Assembly: GCF_000737195.2 (NCBI RefSeq) | Contig: NZ_JALM01000032.1 | Coordinates: 1-60,871 of the forward strand | Direction: 5' to 3' | DNA from: Sciscionella sediminilitoris | GTDB lineage: Bacteria > Actinomycetota > Actinomycetes > Mycobacteriales > Pseudonocardiaceae | DNA length: 60,871 bases | Shown: piece after piece, positions 41,727 to 49,848 of the stretch | Position numbering within the stretch: the first letter of the stretch is position 1 | Layout: each line of letters starts with the position of its first letter | The notes under the pieces: model-generated | The model's input: the letters and a program-made list of their open reading frames with translations, nothing else | Database searches by the model: none | What the model was told of the DNA's origin: nothing | Program-made: the position numbers and the translations under genes

Positions 41727-42586
41727 CGTTGCGGGGTAACGCTGTCGGGGCGCACGCCGTAGTGCATCGGCACCCCCGAGAGGGTGCCCTCGTCGATCTG
41801 TTCGACGAGCTCGTCGAACGCCTCACGGCGGGCCACGTCCGGACGCAGCAGCTTGTACCCGATCTTGAGTTCCCCGTCCTTGATCCGATACCGCAGCCGC
41901 GCGGTGACGTTGACCGGATCGGCACCGATGAACGGGGCCAGCCGCAACTCGAACCGTTCCGGGACCTCGATCTCGCCGCGGCTTCCCGCTTTCGCGGTGG
42001 TTTCCTCGGTGAACGACAAGGCGATGTCGCCCGAGTCCAGGTGTGTCGACCGGTTGAAGTCCGCGCGGGTGTGGGCGCGGAAGGTGCGGGCGATCGTGTA
42101 CATCGCCGCCGAGTCCGGCGAGACGATGGTGTGCGACAGATCCTCGATCAGCTCGGCGAACCACTCCTGAGCCCCCAGGTGCCCGTCGGCTTCGAGCCAG
42201 CGCCGCCAGTCGGGATCCTCCAGCAACCGCAACTCGACCCCGTGATCCCGCCAGCCCGCCAGCTCGGAATTCGCGTGATCGTTGAACACCGCCGCCACAC
42301 AAGCGGTCGCCTCGTGGGCCCACAACGTCGTGTTCGCGTTGGCGAGCCGGTTCACGTAGGCGATCAGGCTGCCCGGATCATCCACCCGCGCCAGCCCGCG
42401 CAGACGCAGCGGCACCTCGAGGTACTGCTCAAGATGCACCACTTCGAGGTGGCGGCGATCATCGAGTACCCGCACGATCGTCGGCGCATCCAGACTCGGC
42501 CGGAACGGCAGCGGGTGTTCGGCATCATCGGCGGCCACCGCGTAATCGGCGATCCGCTCGATCGCTTCGGCAGTCAGGTCAGTCAC
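41723..42586 (-). CDS. DUF2303 family protein
   Basis: The 287-residue protein has the conserved series of YfdQ/DUF2303: DDPGSLIAYVNRL, TTLWAHEATACVAAVFNDHAN, GWRDHGVELRLLEDPDWRRW, LGAQEWFAELIEDLSHTIVSP, and IEVPERFELRLAPFIGADP with VTARLRYRIKDGELKIGYKL. It occurs in early operons of many prophages; biochemical role unknown. The gene before it overlaps by 8 nt and is its usual neighbour. Confidence 0.85.
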   Translation of the reverse strand: MTDLTAEAIERIADYAVAADDAEHPLPFRPSLDAPTIVRVLDDRRHLEVVHLEQYLEVPLRLRGLARVDDPGSLIAYVNRLANANTTLWAHEATACVAAVFNDHANSELAGWRDHGVELRLLEDPDWRRWLEADGHLGAQEWFAELIEDLSHTIVSPDSAAMYTIARTFRAHTRADFNRSTHLDSGDIALSFTEETTAKAGSRGEIEVPERFELRLAPFIGADPVNVTARLRYRIKDGELKIGYKLLRPDVARREAFDELVEQIDEGTLSGVPMHYGVRPDSVTPQR

Positions 42587-42914
42587 GGTCTACCTGCTCT
42601 CTCGGCCACAGGCCGGATTGATGGGGGTGTTCACGCGAGAGCTCGCCGCTATTGCTGGCGAACCAAATATCGGTTTTCCGGTCGAACCGCGGCAAGGCGG
42701 GTTTGATGTCGTCGGTGACCTCGACCATCGCCTCGCCCGCTTTCGAGGGCTTCACGCTCACCGTGTACGTGAGCTTCCCCGCGCGGCCGGTCTCGCACAC
42801 CGCCGCGACCAGGGCCATCACCTGCGCGTCGAGCTCGCGGGCCGTGCGGCCCTTGTTGTGTTCAGCGAGGAACGCCAGGAATTGGCCTCCCGCGTCATGT
42901 TCGTTGTCTGGCAA
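42579..42914 (-). CDS. Usual small partner of DUF2303
   Basis: The 111-residue protein (ARELDAQVMALVAAVCETGRAGKLTYTVSVKPSK; DDIKPALPRFDRKTDIWFAS) is of the type commonly found upstream of DUF2303 genes. The start appears to be TTG at 42914 after a GGAAGTG ribosome site, as no ATG or GTG lies in frame nearby. Function unknown. Confidence 0.65.
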   Translation of the reverse strand: MPDNEHDAGGQFLAFLAEHNKGRTARELDAQVMALVAAVCETGRAGKLTYTVSVKPSKAGEAMVEVTDDIKPALPRFDRKTDIWFASNSGELSREHPHQSGLWPREQVDRD

Positions 42915-42948
42915 CGAATTTCACTTCCTTCCCATTTCTCGCGCGGCC

Positions 42949-43275
42949 TTATGCCGCGTCGCTTGGTTCCAGAACCGGCACGTAGTGGCCGAGATCGTCG
43001 AGGAGCACCCACCCGTGCCACGCGGTCAGCACCGGCACCGCGGCCGGGTTCATCCACGACCGGCACGCCCACCCGAACCGCACCGCCTCGTCCGGATGCT
43101 CGGTGACATACCGGTGGCACGGCGAGCACAACCACATCCCGTTGGCAGGCGCCCAATGCCCGCCCTGGGAGCGGTTCTTGCGGTGATGCCACTCGGCGGC
43201 CTGCACATAGCCGCACCGCTCACACCACAGCCCGGCACGGTCCTTGACGATCTGGCGTGCCCTGGTCTCGTTCAT
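42949..43275 (-). CDS. HNH-type endonuclease, early operon
   Basis: The 108-residue protein has CERCG, then EWHHRKNRSQGGHW and NGMWLCSPCHRYV: the HNH residues plus two Cys pairs. A C-terminal Trp/Pro-rich part (MNPAAVPVLTAWHGWVLLDD) follows. This is the second HNH gene of the prophage, distinct from the one next to terminase; it may be a repair or replication nuclease or a homing-type enzyme. Confidence 0.82.
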   Translation of the reverse strand: MNETRARQIVKDRAGLWCERCGYVQAAEWHHRKNRSQGGHWAPANGMWLCSPCHRYVTEHPDEAVRFGWACRSWMNPAAVPVLTAWHGWVLLDDLGHYVPVLEPSDAA

Positions 43276-43826
43276 GCCGCGGCACCTCCTCGAGCAGCGA
43301 AGGGCAGGGGGTCTTGTGCCGCGCTGTCCTGTGCCCGAGCCGTCGTACTCCAGCCCGTGACGTACGCGCCGGGGAGCCCGGAACGCCCGAGGATCCGTGC
43401 GTCCTCGTGGCCGTAGGCAATCAGGACTGAGGGGGCGCCCGAATTCTTGGCGGCTATGCCGTCCTGGCGGCAAAAGTGCACCCGGCCGTCGAGGAACAAC
43501 AGCGCAGTTGCCCGCTGCCACACGGTGGAGACGAACCACGCCGTCTCGGTCCGGGCGAATACGAGCGCTGTTCCTTGGCCGTGCTCGGCGAGCCGCGCGA
43601 GCCAGCCGCGCGCGTCCCGGTTGTAGGGCGGGTTCAGCCATACCCGCCCCGACCATGCTGCGGCGAGCCCGTCACCGTCCTCGGCGGCGATGTGGTATCT
43701 CGCGGTGGGCCAAGGCCGCGGTGCCGGGGCGGCGCACGGATCGAGGTCGAAGTCCCCGAGCTCGCGCAGCAGCCACCAGGGCGTCAACCAGTTGATCGAG
43801 CGCGGTCGCTGCGATTCATGGCTCAT
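43272..43826 (-). CDS. Phage N-6-adenine DNA methyltransferase (Dam/PF05869-like)
   Basis: The 184-residue protein has INWLTPWWLLRELGDFDLDPCAAP at its N-terminus and the catalytic motif VWLNPPYN (NPPY), then ARLAEHGQGTALVFARTETAWF. It matches phage DNA N-6-adenine methyltransferases, which modify phage DNA against host restriction. ATG 43826 overlaps the previous stop by ATGA. Target sequence cannot be told. Confidence 0.82.
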   Translation of the reverse strand: MSHESQRPRSINWLTPWWLLRELGDFDLDPCAAPAPRPWPTARYHIAAEDGDGLAAAWSGRVWLNPPYNRDARGWLARLAEHGQGTALVFARTETAWFVSTVWQRATALLFLDGRVHFCRQDGIAAKNSGAPSVLIAYGHEDARILGRSGLPGAYVTGWSTTARAQDSAAQDPLPFAARGGAAA

Positions 43827-44209
43827 GAAACCACTCCCGCCATCTGGTAGGCCTGCCGCACGAGTGCGCCGATGGATTGCACAGTGACGGCGATATCGCG
43901 CACCGCGCGCACGTGATCGGCAGCGGCCTGGGCTTTCGTTGCCGCAATCCGGTACGCCTGGTACTGCTCGGCGCAGCGCTCGCCGACCCACGCGTCCCGC
44001 TCGGCCGCGGTCGCGCCATCGCGGCGGACTTTCGGGCAGTCCTCGGAGAGGATCGCCCGCCGCTGCACCGACTGATAGGCCAGCTCTGCGTCGGTCTCGG
44101 CGTCGCGCGCGTCCCGCAAGGCAGCCTCGGCGCGCGCGACTTCGGTGATCGACTGGCGCAGCTTGCGCTCGACATCGACCGGTGACCACGGCCGGTAGGG
44201 CTCGGTCAC
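43823..44209 (-). CDS. Coiled-coil early protein next to the annealing protein
   Basis: The 128-residue protein is almost wholly helical (VERKLRQSITEVARAEAALR; ATKAQAAADHVRAVRDIAVT). Proteins of this look often follow recombination genes in actinophages. It overlaps both neighbours by ATGA. No enzymatic motif seen. Confidence 0.6.
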   Translation of the reverse strand: MTEPYRPWSPVDVERKLRQSITEVARAEAALRDARDAETDAELAYQSVQRRAILSEDCPKVRRDGATAAERDAWVGERCAEQYQAYRIAATKAQAAADHVRAVRDIAVTVQSIGALVRQAYQMAGVVS

Positions 44210-44775
44210 GGCTGCGTCTCCTGTCGTTCCTGAAGTCCTTGCGTGCGCAGAATGTCCAGGAACTCGCCGAGCTGCTGCTCGGTGGCATCACGCGAGCCGT
44301 GCCCGTACAAGCTGTTGAAATACTCCTGAACCGAGGCCATGTGCACGCCGTTCTCCTTGACCCATACCGCGATCTCGTTGCGTAGCAGGAGTTTCGGATC
44401 CGGTGGCGCTTCCCGTTCGGCCGCGCGGTTGCGGGCCTCGTCGGCCGAAGCGATTCCCTTCTTCGTGTCCGCTGCGAGGGCCGCGACGATCGCCCGACCC
44501 CACGCCGAGGTTTCCGCGTTCTGCAGCTCGCTGCCCTTGGTGTAAGGCGTGCGTCCGGGAAACTGCTCGTAGGCCATGCCGATCCCCGGACGCTGATCCT
44601 CCGGGGACCGATACGCCGCCGCCACAGCGACGATGAACACCTGGTCGCCGATGGTCTCCACCCGGTACGGGGCGGCCAGATCGGCGGGCTGCAACGAACC
44701 GTCGGGATACTTCTCGCGGAACTCGACGATCCGTGCAGCCACGTCGATGTAGTCGTTCATCTGGAAGTTGCTCAC
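44206..44775 (-). CDS. Erf-like ssDNA annealing protein
   Basis: The 189-residue protein has the actinophage Erf-like pattern VAARIVEFREKYPDGSLQP, VFIVAVAAAYRSPEDQRPGIG, PGRTPYTKGSELQNAETSAWGRAIVAAL and ADTKKGIASADEARNRA. Such proteins anneal single strands during phage recombination, consistent with nearby RusA. I place moderate trust in the Erf/Rad52-type assignment; some relatives are only called hypothetical. Confidence 0.7.
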   Translation of the reverse strand: MSNFQMNDYIDVAARIVEFREKYPDGSLQPADLAAPYRVETIGDQVFIVAVAAAYRSPEDQRPGIGMAYEQFPGRTPYTKGSELQNAETSAWGRAIVAALAADTKKGIASADEARNRAAEREAPPDPKLLLRNEIAVWVKENGVHMASVQEYFNSLYGHGSRDATEQQLGEFLDILRTQGLQERQETQP

Positions 44776-44921
44776 GACCGATCACCGCCCGAACCGCCGA
44801 GCTCGGCAGCGCGCTCGTGTTCCAGTGCAGGTTCGTCCCCGTACCCGCGAGCGCGACACCGTGAGTCCCCACAGACACGCGCCATCTCCGGTGTGCACAA
44901 CTCACACTCGAGCGCGCTCAT
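44772..44921 (-). CDS. 49-residue zinc-ribbon-like protein
   Basis: A 49-codon frame begins at ATG 44921, overlapping the previous stop by ATGA and the next start at its own end. The protein has CELC and CGDSRC pairs, fit for one zinc ion. Function unknown. Confidence 0.6.
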   Translation of the reverse strand: MSALECELCTPEMARVCGDSRCRARGYGDEPALEHERAAELGGSGGDRS

Positions 44922-45397
44922 GACCCACCACCCGGAAGCGCCTTGAGCGCGTCTCCGAGAAGTTCCTGCCACCGCTGCGCGATGACCTCACCCGCACCAG
45001 GCTGAGCGCGGAACGACACGTACGGGCTGCCCTCGCGGACCTCGATACCCGGCACAACCTCGCCGGTGGATTCGATCACCGCGGCACCGTGCTTCTTCGC
45101 CGAATCCTTGAGCGCAGCCAGAAACGAGTCCCGCACGGTCGGCACGATCTCGTCGGGCCGATGTTGCCGTACCCACTCCAGCAGGGCCCGCCCGTCGGTG
45201 ACCACCGGACGCACCTGCCCAGAAACCAACGACACCTTGCCCAACTTGGTGTCATCATCCAGAGCCGCGGCCTTCGAATCACCGGGCTCCAGCTCCTCGA
45301 GGAACCGCAGCTTCAACTCGGCTTGCGCGTCCTTCACCCGCGCCTCCAGCTCCCGCAGCATGGCCAACCGAACAGCCAGAACGCGCCCGTCCTTCAC
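44918..45397 (-). CDS. Early protein, actinophage type
   Basis: The 159-residue protein (VLAVRLAMLRELEARVKDAQAELKLRFLEELEPGDS; TKLGKVSLVSGQVRPVVTDG) is frequently seen beside the annealing protein in actinophages. GTG 45397 overlaps the preceding stop by GTGA. It has an N-terminal coiled coil and a small beta domain. Role unknown; a DNA-binding accessory is possible. Confidence 0.65.
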   Translation of the reverse strand: MKDGRVLAVRLAMLRELEARVKDAQAELKLRFLEELEPGDSKAAALDDDTKLGKVSLVSGQVRPVVTDGRALLEWVRQHRPDEIVPTVRDSFLAALKDSAKKHGAAVIESTGEVVPGIEVREGSPYVSFRAQPGAGEVIAQRWQELLGDALKALPGGGS

Positions 45398-45600
45398 GCC
45401 ACACCACCATTCGCAACATCCCGGTACCAGCACAGCGCGTCGGCCATCGCCTCCGCGTGCGCAGCCGGATCACGTCGATACGTCGCGGCGATCGGTTCCC
45501 GCAGATCCCGCGGCAACCGCGACCAGCACCCCCGGCACGCGAACAACCGCAACGGCACCATCCGCCCGCACCCGCCCGGACAATCGTGAAGGCGTGTCAT
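45394..45600 (-). CDS. Small zinc-finger protein
   Basis: The 68-residue protein begins TRLHDCPGGCGRMVPLRLFACRGCW and continues RDLREPIAATYRRDPAAHAE. Two Cys pairs mark a zinc finger of a type often seen in actinophages. It overlaps both neighbours by 4 nt. Confidence 0.7.
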   Translation of the reverse strand: MTRLHDCPGGCGRMVPLRLFACRGCWSRLPRDLREPIAATYRRDPAAHAEAMADALCWYRDVANGGVA

Positions 45601-46043
45601 GAATCGGCCCCAGCTACCGCCAGCAGCGGCGCACACCGCCACTCGTACCGATCGACGGTCCGGGTCTGCTCGACCATCGGAACCTGCACACTCGGATCCG
45701 GCACCATCTCGGTGACGGTCTCCTCGCCGACCTTGACCCGCTCGCACACGTCGGAGCGGTCGCCCAGAGCCTTGAACCTCATGTCGTGCCACGACACCGC
45801 CAAGTTGAACCGTTCCCCGTGGATGTCTTTCTCCACCTTCGCGCCGTGTTCCAGTGCCGCACGCGCGATCGCCGCAAGTTCCTTCGCCGAACGCGGACAC
45901 CAGATATCAAGCCCATACGTCCGATCCAGGTACGCCACCCGAATCTCCGGGTGCGCCTCGACCATGTCCGCCAACGCGCGCAGAGCGTCCGCCTTACGTC
46001 TCGCAATGTCCACAGCGGACTCGTCAACAACGGCCATCGTCAC
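45597..46043 (-). CDS. Early hypothetical protein
   Basis: The 148-residue protein (RRKADALRALADMVEAHPEIRV; AKELAAIARAALEHGAKVEK) has an alpha/beta fold and beta strands at the end. GTG 46043 overlaps the preceding TGA by GTGA; an ATG at 46037 also fits. No family recognised. Confidence 0.6.
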   Translation of the reverse strand: MTMAVVDESAVDIARRKADALRALADMVEAHPEIRVAYLDRTYGLDIWCPRSAKELAAIARAALEHGAKVEKDIHGERFNLAVSWHDMRFKALGDRSDVCERVKVGEETVTEMVPDPSVQVPMVEQTRTVDRYEWRCAPLLAVAGADS

Positions 46044-46270
46044 CGCTCCTTGTTCATTCGTTCAGTAATCGCCAGAAGGGCATTGAGATCGCGGCTCCGA
46101 ACCGCGGACAGGTACATCGGGCTGCGCAGCCGCATCGCGGCATGCCGCGGACAGAACTCGGCATTCCCGATCCGCCACGCCGCCATCTCCCGGCAGCGCT
46201 TGTGATCGCAGCGCTCGCCCAGCGCCATGGACGCAGCCGAATGGACCTCACAGATCGAGTAGTCAGGCAT
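46040..46270 (-). CDS. Small Cys/His-rich early protein
   Basis: The 76-residue protein has CEVHSA, CDHKRC and CPRH, a possible zinc-binding set, then a helical C-terminus (DLNALLAITERMNK). It overlaps its neighbours. Function unknown. Confidence 0.6.
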   Translation of the reverse strand: MPDYSICEVHSAASMALGERCDHKRCREMAAWRIGNAEFCPRHAAMRLRSPMYLSAVRSRDLNALLAITERMNKER

Positions 46271-46652
46271 CCGCGGTCACCGCCTCACGCGGTGGCACCA
46301 GCGTCCGGCGCCCCCGTCCGGGGCGTTCGAACAAGCCGTCCATCCCGCGCGGCTCCGGCCTCGGCCGGGGCTCGGTTCCGCCGCCGGGTGGCCGGAACTC
46401 GGTGCAGATGTACAGCTGCGCCAGCGGCACCCGCCCGAGCTCGTCGCGTGGACCGTCCAGCCACTCAGCCGGGGTCTTTCCCGCCAGCGCGGTCAACAGC
46501 AGCGGGCAGCCGGACCCCTTGTTCATGTTGCGAAACGGCGCATCCACCAGACACCGCTCGCACCACATCGCCGTCCACGCGTGCCCCTCGGTGCCGTTCG
46601 CGAACGGCGCCCCGTCCCGCGCATCCGCCTGGATCTCCGCATAGGTCCTCAT
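46263..46652 (-). CDS. Early hypothetical protein with Cys pair
   Basis: The 129-residue protein (MRTYAEIQADARDGAPFANG; TAMWCERCLVDAPFRN; GSGCPLLLTAL) has Cys residues that may bind zinc and a basic Pro/Arg-rich C-terminus. ATG 46652 overlaps the preceding stop. No family recognised. Confidence 0.6.
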   Translation of the reverse strand: MRTYAEIQADARDGAPFANGTEGHAWTAMWCERCLVDAPFRNMNKGSGCPLLLTALAGKTPAEWLDGPRDELGRVPLAQLYICTEFRPPGGGTEPRPRPEPRGMDGLFERPGRGRRTLVPPREAVTADA

Positions 46653-46933
46653 CGCGTCGCCCCCAACAGCAACCACGCGATCCCGACACCGACCAACACC
46701 AGCGCCGAACACACGGTGAGCGCGACACGAACCGCATGCCGACTCGCCGGAACTCGTTGCGGCGCAACATAAGGGACGGATGCCATCAGCTGTCGCTGCA
46801 GACGAAGCTCGGCGGCAGTCACCATCACCGGCGTGGGTTGCTCCTCCAGCCAGCGAAGCACTTCAATCAAAGCGTCGCGCTCGACGCTCACCTGATCGTC
46901 AAGCGGCGCAAGAACTTCTCCCCAGTCGCTCAT
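46649..46933 (-). CDS. Small membrane protein of the early operon
   Basis: The 94-residue protein has a helical cytoplasmic part (ERDALIEVLRWLEEQPTPVMV; AAELRLQRQLMASVP) and one C-terminal TM helix (AVRVALTVCSALVLVGVGIAWLLLG). A membrane protein made early by a temperate phage could act in superinfection exclusion or host takeover; inference only. ATG 46933 overlaps the preceding stop. Confidence 0.6.
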   Translation of the reverse strand: MSDWGEVLAPLDDQVSVERDALIEVLRWLEEQPTPVMVTAAELRLQRQLMASVPYVAPQRVPASRHAVRVALTVCSALVLVGVGIAWLLLGATR

Positions 46934-47346
46934 CAACCGTCCCGCCCATCGGCCCACGTGCACGAAGTGCAGCCCCGATCGCCTGAAATCTGATCGCGCC
47001 ACAACTCGCCCGAACCGCACTCCGGACACGTCCCGGCGATCGCCTCGACCGGCGCCGTGTCCGGTCCGGTTTCCTCGATCGGCGAACGCATCGAGATCCG
47101 CCAGAACCCCTGGTTCCAGCGGGCCCGCAACCGCTCGTCGTCATACGGGTTGATCGGCTCGTCGTGCTCGGCGGCCCACTCGTCCCCCTCATTCCATGCG
47201 CGGACCTCATCGGTGGGGATGTGCAGCTCCGAGATATCGGCCATCGCAGCCGAACCGTTGCGGGACAAGATGTCCTGCGCAGTATGCTTCGCGACTCGGC
47301 GAATGAACGTCGACCGATGTCTACCCTTATACTTCTTGGTGTTCAC
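46933..47346 (-). CDS. First gene of the early operon: basic N-terminus plus zinc ribbon
   Basis: The 137-residue protein starts at GTG 47346 with a strong AAAGGAG ribosome site. The N-terminus is basic (NTKKYKGRHRSTFIRRVAKH), the middle acidic (RAWNEGDEWAAEHDEPINPYDD), the end a zinc ribbon CPECGSGELW...CTSC. An ATG at 47244 would remove the basic part, but the ribosome site favours the long form. Its place downstream of the Cro-like gene and hairpin suggests an early regulator. Confidence 0.65.
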   Translation of the reverse strand: MNTKKYKGRHRSTFIRRVAKHTAQDILSRNGSAAMADISELHIPTDEVRAWNEGDEWAAEHDEPINPYDDERLRARWNQGFWRISMRSPIEETGPDTAPVEAIAGTCPECGSGELWRDQISGDRGCTSCTWADGRDG

Positions 47347-47439
47347 GGGAAAACTCCTTTGTTCCGTTTCCTGTGGGCAGCGGTCCCGGTGTTTGCGGCA
47401 CCGGGGCCGCCTTTTGTTTTCGAACCTGAAGCGGGGAGG

Positions 47440-47481
47440 CCCGGTCCGAGCGTGGGGCGCTCGGGGTCCGCTCGGACCGGG
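47440..47481 (-). terminator. 13-bp stem-loop between the Cro-like gene and the early operon
   Basis: CCCGGTCCGAGCG (47440-47452) and CGCTCGGACCGGG (47469-47481) pair perfectly, loop 16 nt. It lies 45 nt after the XRE stop in the direction of transcription, so early transcripts must cross it or start after it. Confidence 0.65.
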
Positions 47482-47525
47482 CGTTGCCTCAACCGGTGCC
47501 TGAGGTGCCGGGAGGCAAGCGCGAG

Positions 47526-47750
47526 TCATGCTGCGTGGTCGCCAATGCGCTTCTCGAGCATCGACACGGGCACGTTCATCGCGTGCGCTAGGCGCGCGAT
47601 TACTTGCGGAGTTGGCTTCTTGCGGCCGGTGCGCAACTCGGAGAGATAGCTCTGAGAGATGCCCGCCTGCTTAGCGAGTTCCCGAAACCGGATCCCGTCT
47701 TTCGCGGCCATCACCTCGAGCTCTCTCCATGGCGATCTACCTGTTTTCAT
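47526..47750 (-). CDS. XRE-type regulator of the lysogeny switch (Cro-like candidate)
   Basis: The 74-residue protein is one XRE HTH: RFRELAKQAGISQSYLSELRTGRKKPTPQVIARLAHAMNVPVSMLE. It is the first leftward gene from the switch, in line with the lytic early operon, which is the usual place of Cro. Its start codon lies exactly at the edge of the duplicated operator DNA. It could also be the repressor; the alternative candidate is the diverging 131-residue protein. Confidence 0.8.
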   Translation of the reverse strand: MKTGRSPWRELEVMAAKDGIRFRELAKQAGISQSYLSELRTGRKKPTPQVIARLAHAMNVPVSMLEKRIGDHAA

Positions 47751-47860
47751 GCACGCACACTATCGCGCATGTTCGCATATACACAAGCAGTATCGCGAAT
47801 CTTCGCGATCATTAGCGCATTCAGCCACGTCAATGACGTCACATGGGCGATGCGTTGCGA
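47748..47860. promoter_or_regulatory. Lysogeny switch: divergent promoters with operator pair
   Basis: Between two diverging regulator genes lie TATCGC-N5-TTCGC sites at 47761-47776 and 47791-47806, the second being a perfect palindrome ATCGCGAA-TC-TTCGCGAT (47792-47809). A related TTGCGAA-CTT-TTGCGAA pair (47855-47871) is near the rightward gene. The same pair with the same 30-bp spacing exists at 8464 and 8494. Confidence 0.8.
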
Positions 47861-47885
47861 ACTTTTGCGAAGTACACTGCTCGCC

Positions 47886-48281
47886 ATGGAAAAGCCAGAA
47901 CCACCCCCGGAAGCCGTACTGCTCGGGACAGCACTCAAGCGATCCCGCATGTCGGCGCGGAAGGCGGCCGAAAAGGTCGGCATGAGTGACGGCCGATTCC
48001 GACAGATCATCAACGGATACCAGTCACTCGGCGCCGGTCAGTACGCCCCAGTCGAAGGCCCTGCCGAAACGATTGCCCGAATGGCTCAAGTACTCGAAGT
48101 GTCCGTGGGAGAGCTAGAGCAGGCCGGACGCAAGGACGCCGCCGAGGAGTTGCGGATTCTCAGCGGCGGCAGTGGAGACACCGGCGAGCCCGAGGGGCAG
48201 GAGTGGATCATTCGGGAGCTCAAGGAGGTGCGGGAGCGAATGGAGCGAATCGAGGAGTTTCTGGCGCAACAACGTCGCTAA
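47886..48281 (+). CDS. HTH regulator of the switch (immunity repressor candidate)
   Basis: The 131-residue protein has an HTH (AVLLGTALKRSRMSARKAAEKVGMSDGRFRQIINGYQSLGAG), a linker (VEGPAETIARMAQVLEVSVGEL) and a C-terminal coiled coil (ELKEVRERMERIEEFLAQQR) suited to dimerisation. This form is common for actinomycete prophage regulators. It diverges from the Cro-like gene across the operator pair and leads the rightward, probably lysogenic, transcript. Confidence 0.8.
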   Translation: MEKPEPPPEAVLLGTALKRSRMSARKAAEKVGMSDGRFRQIINGYQSLGAGQYAPVEGPAETIARMAQVLEVSVGELEQAGRKDAAEELRILSGGSGDTGEPEGQEWIIRELKEVRERMERIEEFLAQQRR

Positions 48282-48419
48282 ACCACCGTCAGTAGAGCGA
48301 TCTAGTCGAACAGTCGTCCAATCAGGTGCAAATTGCGAGGGGCACTCTGTGTACCCCTCGAGGGAGTCGCAGGAGCATAGGCTGCTTACTTCTTGATAGT
48401 GCAAAGGTTGGAAGGACGA

Positions 48420-48593
48420 ATGATCGTGGAGAGATCCGACGAAGCTGACAGAGTCACGGTCGCAGACGGGCGCATCGTTTGCCGAGCGCCAGACCCGTTG
48501 AGTCTGGCCGGGGCGATTCGACTGGCACTCCAGCTGGTCACCGCCGTTGAGCAAACCGTCTGCGACGACTGGGGGCACGATGCAGCTCGGTGA
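48420..48593 (+). CDS. 57-residue protein in the immunity region
   Basis: The ATG at 48420 follows GGAAGGACGA. The protein (MIVERSDEADRVTVADGRIV; PLSLAGAIRLALQLVTAVEQ) is small, with one strand pair and one helix. It overlaps the next gene by 14 nt. No family recognised. Confidence 0.55.
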   Translation: MIVERSDEADRVTVADGRIVCRAPDPLSLAGAIRLALQLVTAVEQTVCDDWGHDAAR

Positions 48594-49746
48594 ACACGTG
48601 GGCACCCGAATCCGACAGGCCCGCGGAAAGCTGTGGACAAGGCAGCAGTTGGCCGACGCGGTGGAGTGCTCACCATCGACGATCAAGAAGCTCGAGCACG
48701 GCGATCGCCAGCCGAGTTTGAGCCTGCTACATCGCATCGCAGAAGTGCTCAACGTCCGGGTCGCATGGCTGGCCGGCGGCCCGCTCGTCGCAGAGGCCGC
48801 ACCCGACATGGCCGCGGTCCGAGCGGTTCTCACCCCGATCGCGGCGGCGAACGCCGAACCTATCGCACCGGAACGCGCACAGGGCGCGGTCGACTACCTG
48901 TTCGCCCTCTACTGGGGTGCACGATTTCACGAGTTCATCGCGCTGGCACCCGAGATCATCGAAGGTCTGCGGGCGGCACTGCGCGATCGTCCTTCGCCGC
49001 GACTCCATGAATTCGTGGCGCGCGTACTCTGGCCGCTGGGGATCGTCGCGACGCGCGTCGGGTTCCCCGCGGAAGGACTGCTAGCCGGTAGCGGAGCGCG
49101 CGAGCACGCGTCGCTCTCCGAGGATCCGCTACTGGTCGCCGCCGTCGAAGTGGGGTTCGCGCACTCCCTGCAGATCGACGGTCGCGACGATGACAGCGCC
49201 GCCACCGTCTTGCGAGCCACCCGCGGCATCGAGCCGCAAGGCACGGTGACGACCGAACAGCTCGGAATGTACTCGGGCATGCTGACCATCAGCGCCACCG
49301 TCACCGCGGCAGCCGGACGACTCAGCGAAGCCGAGGACCTGCTCGACGAGGGGCGCCTCGCCGCCGAGCGAATCGGACACGACCGCATCGACTACCAGAT
49401 CCCATCCGGACCATCGATGCACCTGATGATGGCGACAACCTCCTACGTCAACGCAGGCGACTACGACCGCGCCCTCAAGGAAGCCACACGGATCCGGGAC
49501 CGTTCCCTCTGGGGCGCTACCGGACGATCCGTGCTCCTCTCCGAACGGGCCCTCGCCGAGGCTCGGACCGGCAAATACACGGCCGCGCTCGAGACCTTGA
49601 AAGAATTGGAGATCATCGCCCCGGAATGCCTCGACGAACCGCTCCCCCGACTGGTTCTCACCGAACTCATCGACCGGACATGGACAAACTTTCGGCGATC
49701 AGACCTCATACGGCTCTCTCAACGGGTCGGCCACCTCGACATTTAA
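48580..49746 (+). CDS. XRE regulator with TPR-like C-terminal domain
   Basis: The 388-residue protein has an N-terminal HTH (GTRIRQARGKLWTRQQLADAVECSPSTIKKLEHGDRQPS) and a long helical-repeat region (TKYTAALETLKELEIIAPEC-type TPR helices) resembling peptide- or protein-sensing regulators of actinomycetes. It may respond to a host signal to keep or release lysogeny; inferred. It is the last gene of the prophage; a hairpin follows near 49830. Confidence 0.8.
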   Translation: MQLGEHVGTRIRQARGKLWTRQQLADAVECSPSTIKKLEHGDRQPSLSLLHRIAEVLNVRVAWLAGGPLVAEAAPDMAAVRAVLTPIAAANAEPIAPERAQGAVDYLFALYWGARFHEFIALAPEIIEGLRAALRDRPSPRLHEFVARVLWPLGIVATRVGFPAEGLLAGSGAREHASLSEDPLLVAAVEVGFAHSLQIDGRDDDSAATVLRATRGIEPQGTVTTEQLGMYSGMLTISATVTAAAGRLSEAEDLLDEGRLAAERIGHDRIDYQIPSGPSMHLMMATTSYVNAGDYDRALKEATRIRDRSLWGATGRSVLLSERALAEARTGKYTAALETLKELEIIAPECLDEPLPRLVLTELIDRTWTNFRRSDLIRLSQRVGHLDI

Positions 49747-49822
49747 TGACTACGGGCTGTATCAAGTTTGCGGTACAGGCCACTTTCTCGAATTCACCCG
49801 GTCGCGGTAGGGCGAAGCTCCT

Positions 49823-49848
49823 GCCTCGCCCCGGGGCGAGGACTTTTT
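49823..49848 (+). terminator. Palindrome followed by T-run, probable terminator
   Basis: CCTCGCCCCGGGGCGAGG (49824-49841) is a perfect 18-bp palindrome followed by ACTTTTT. It should end the rightward transcript of the immunity region. The rest of 49747-49967 holds no gene. Confidence 0.6.
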
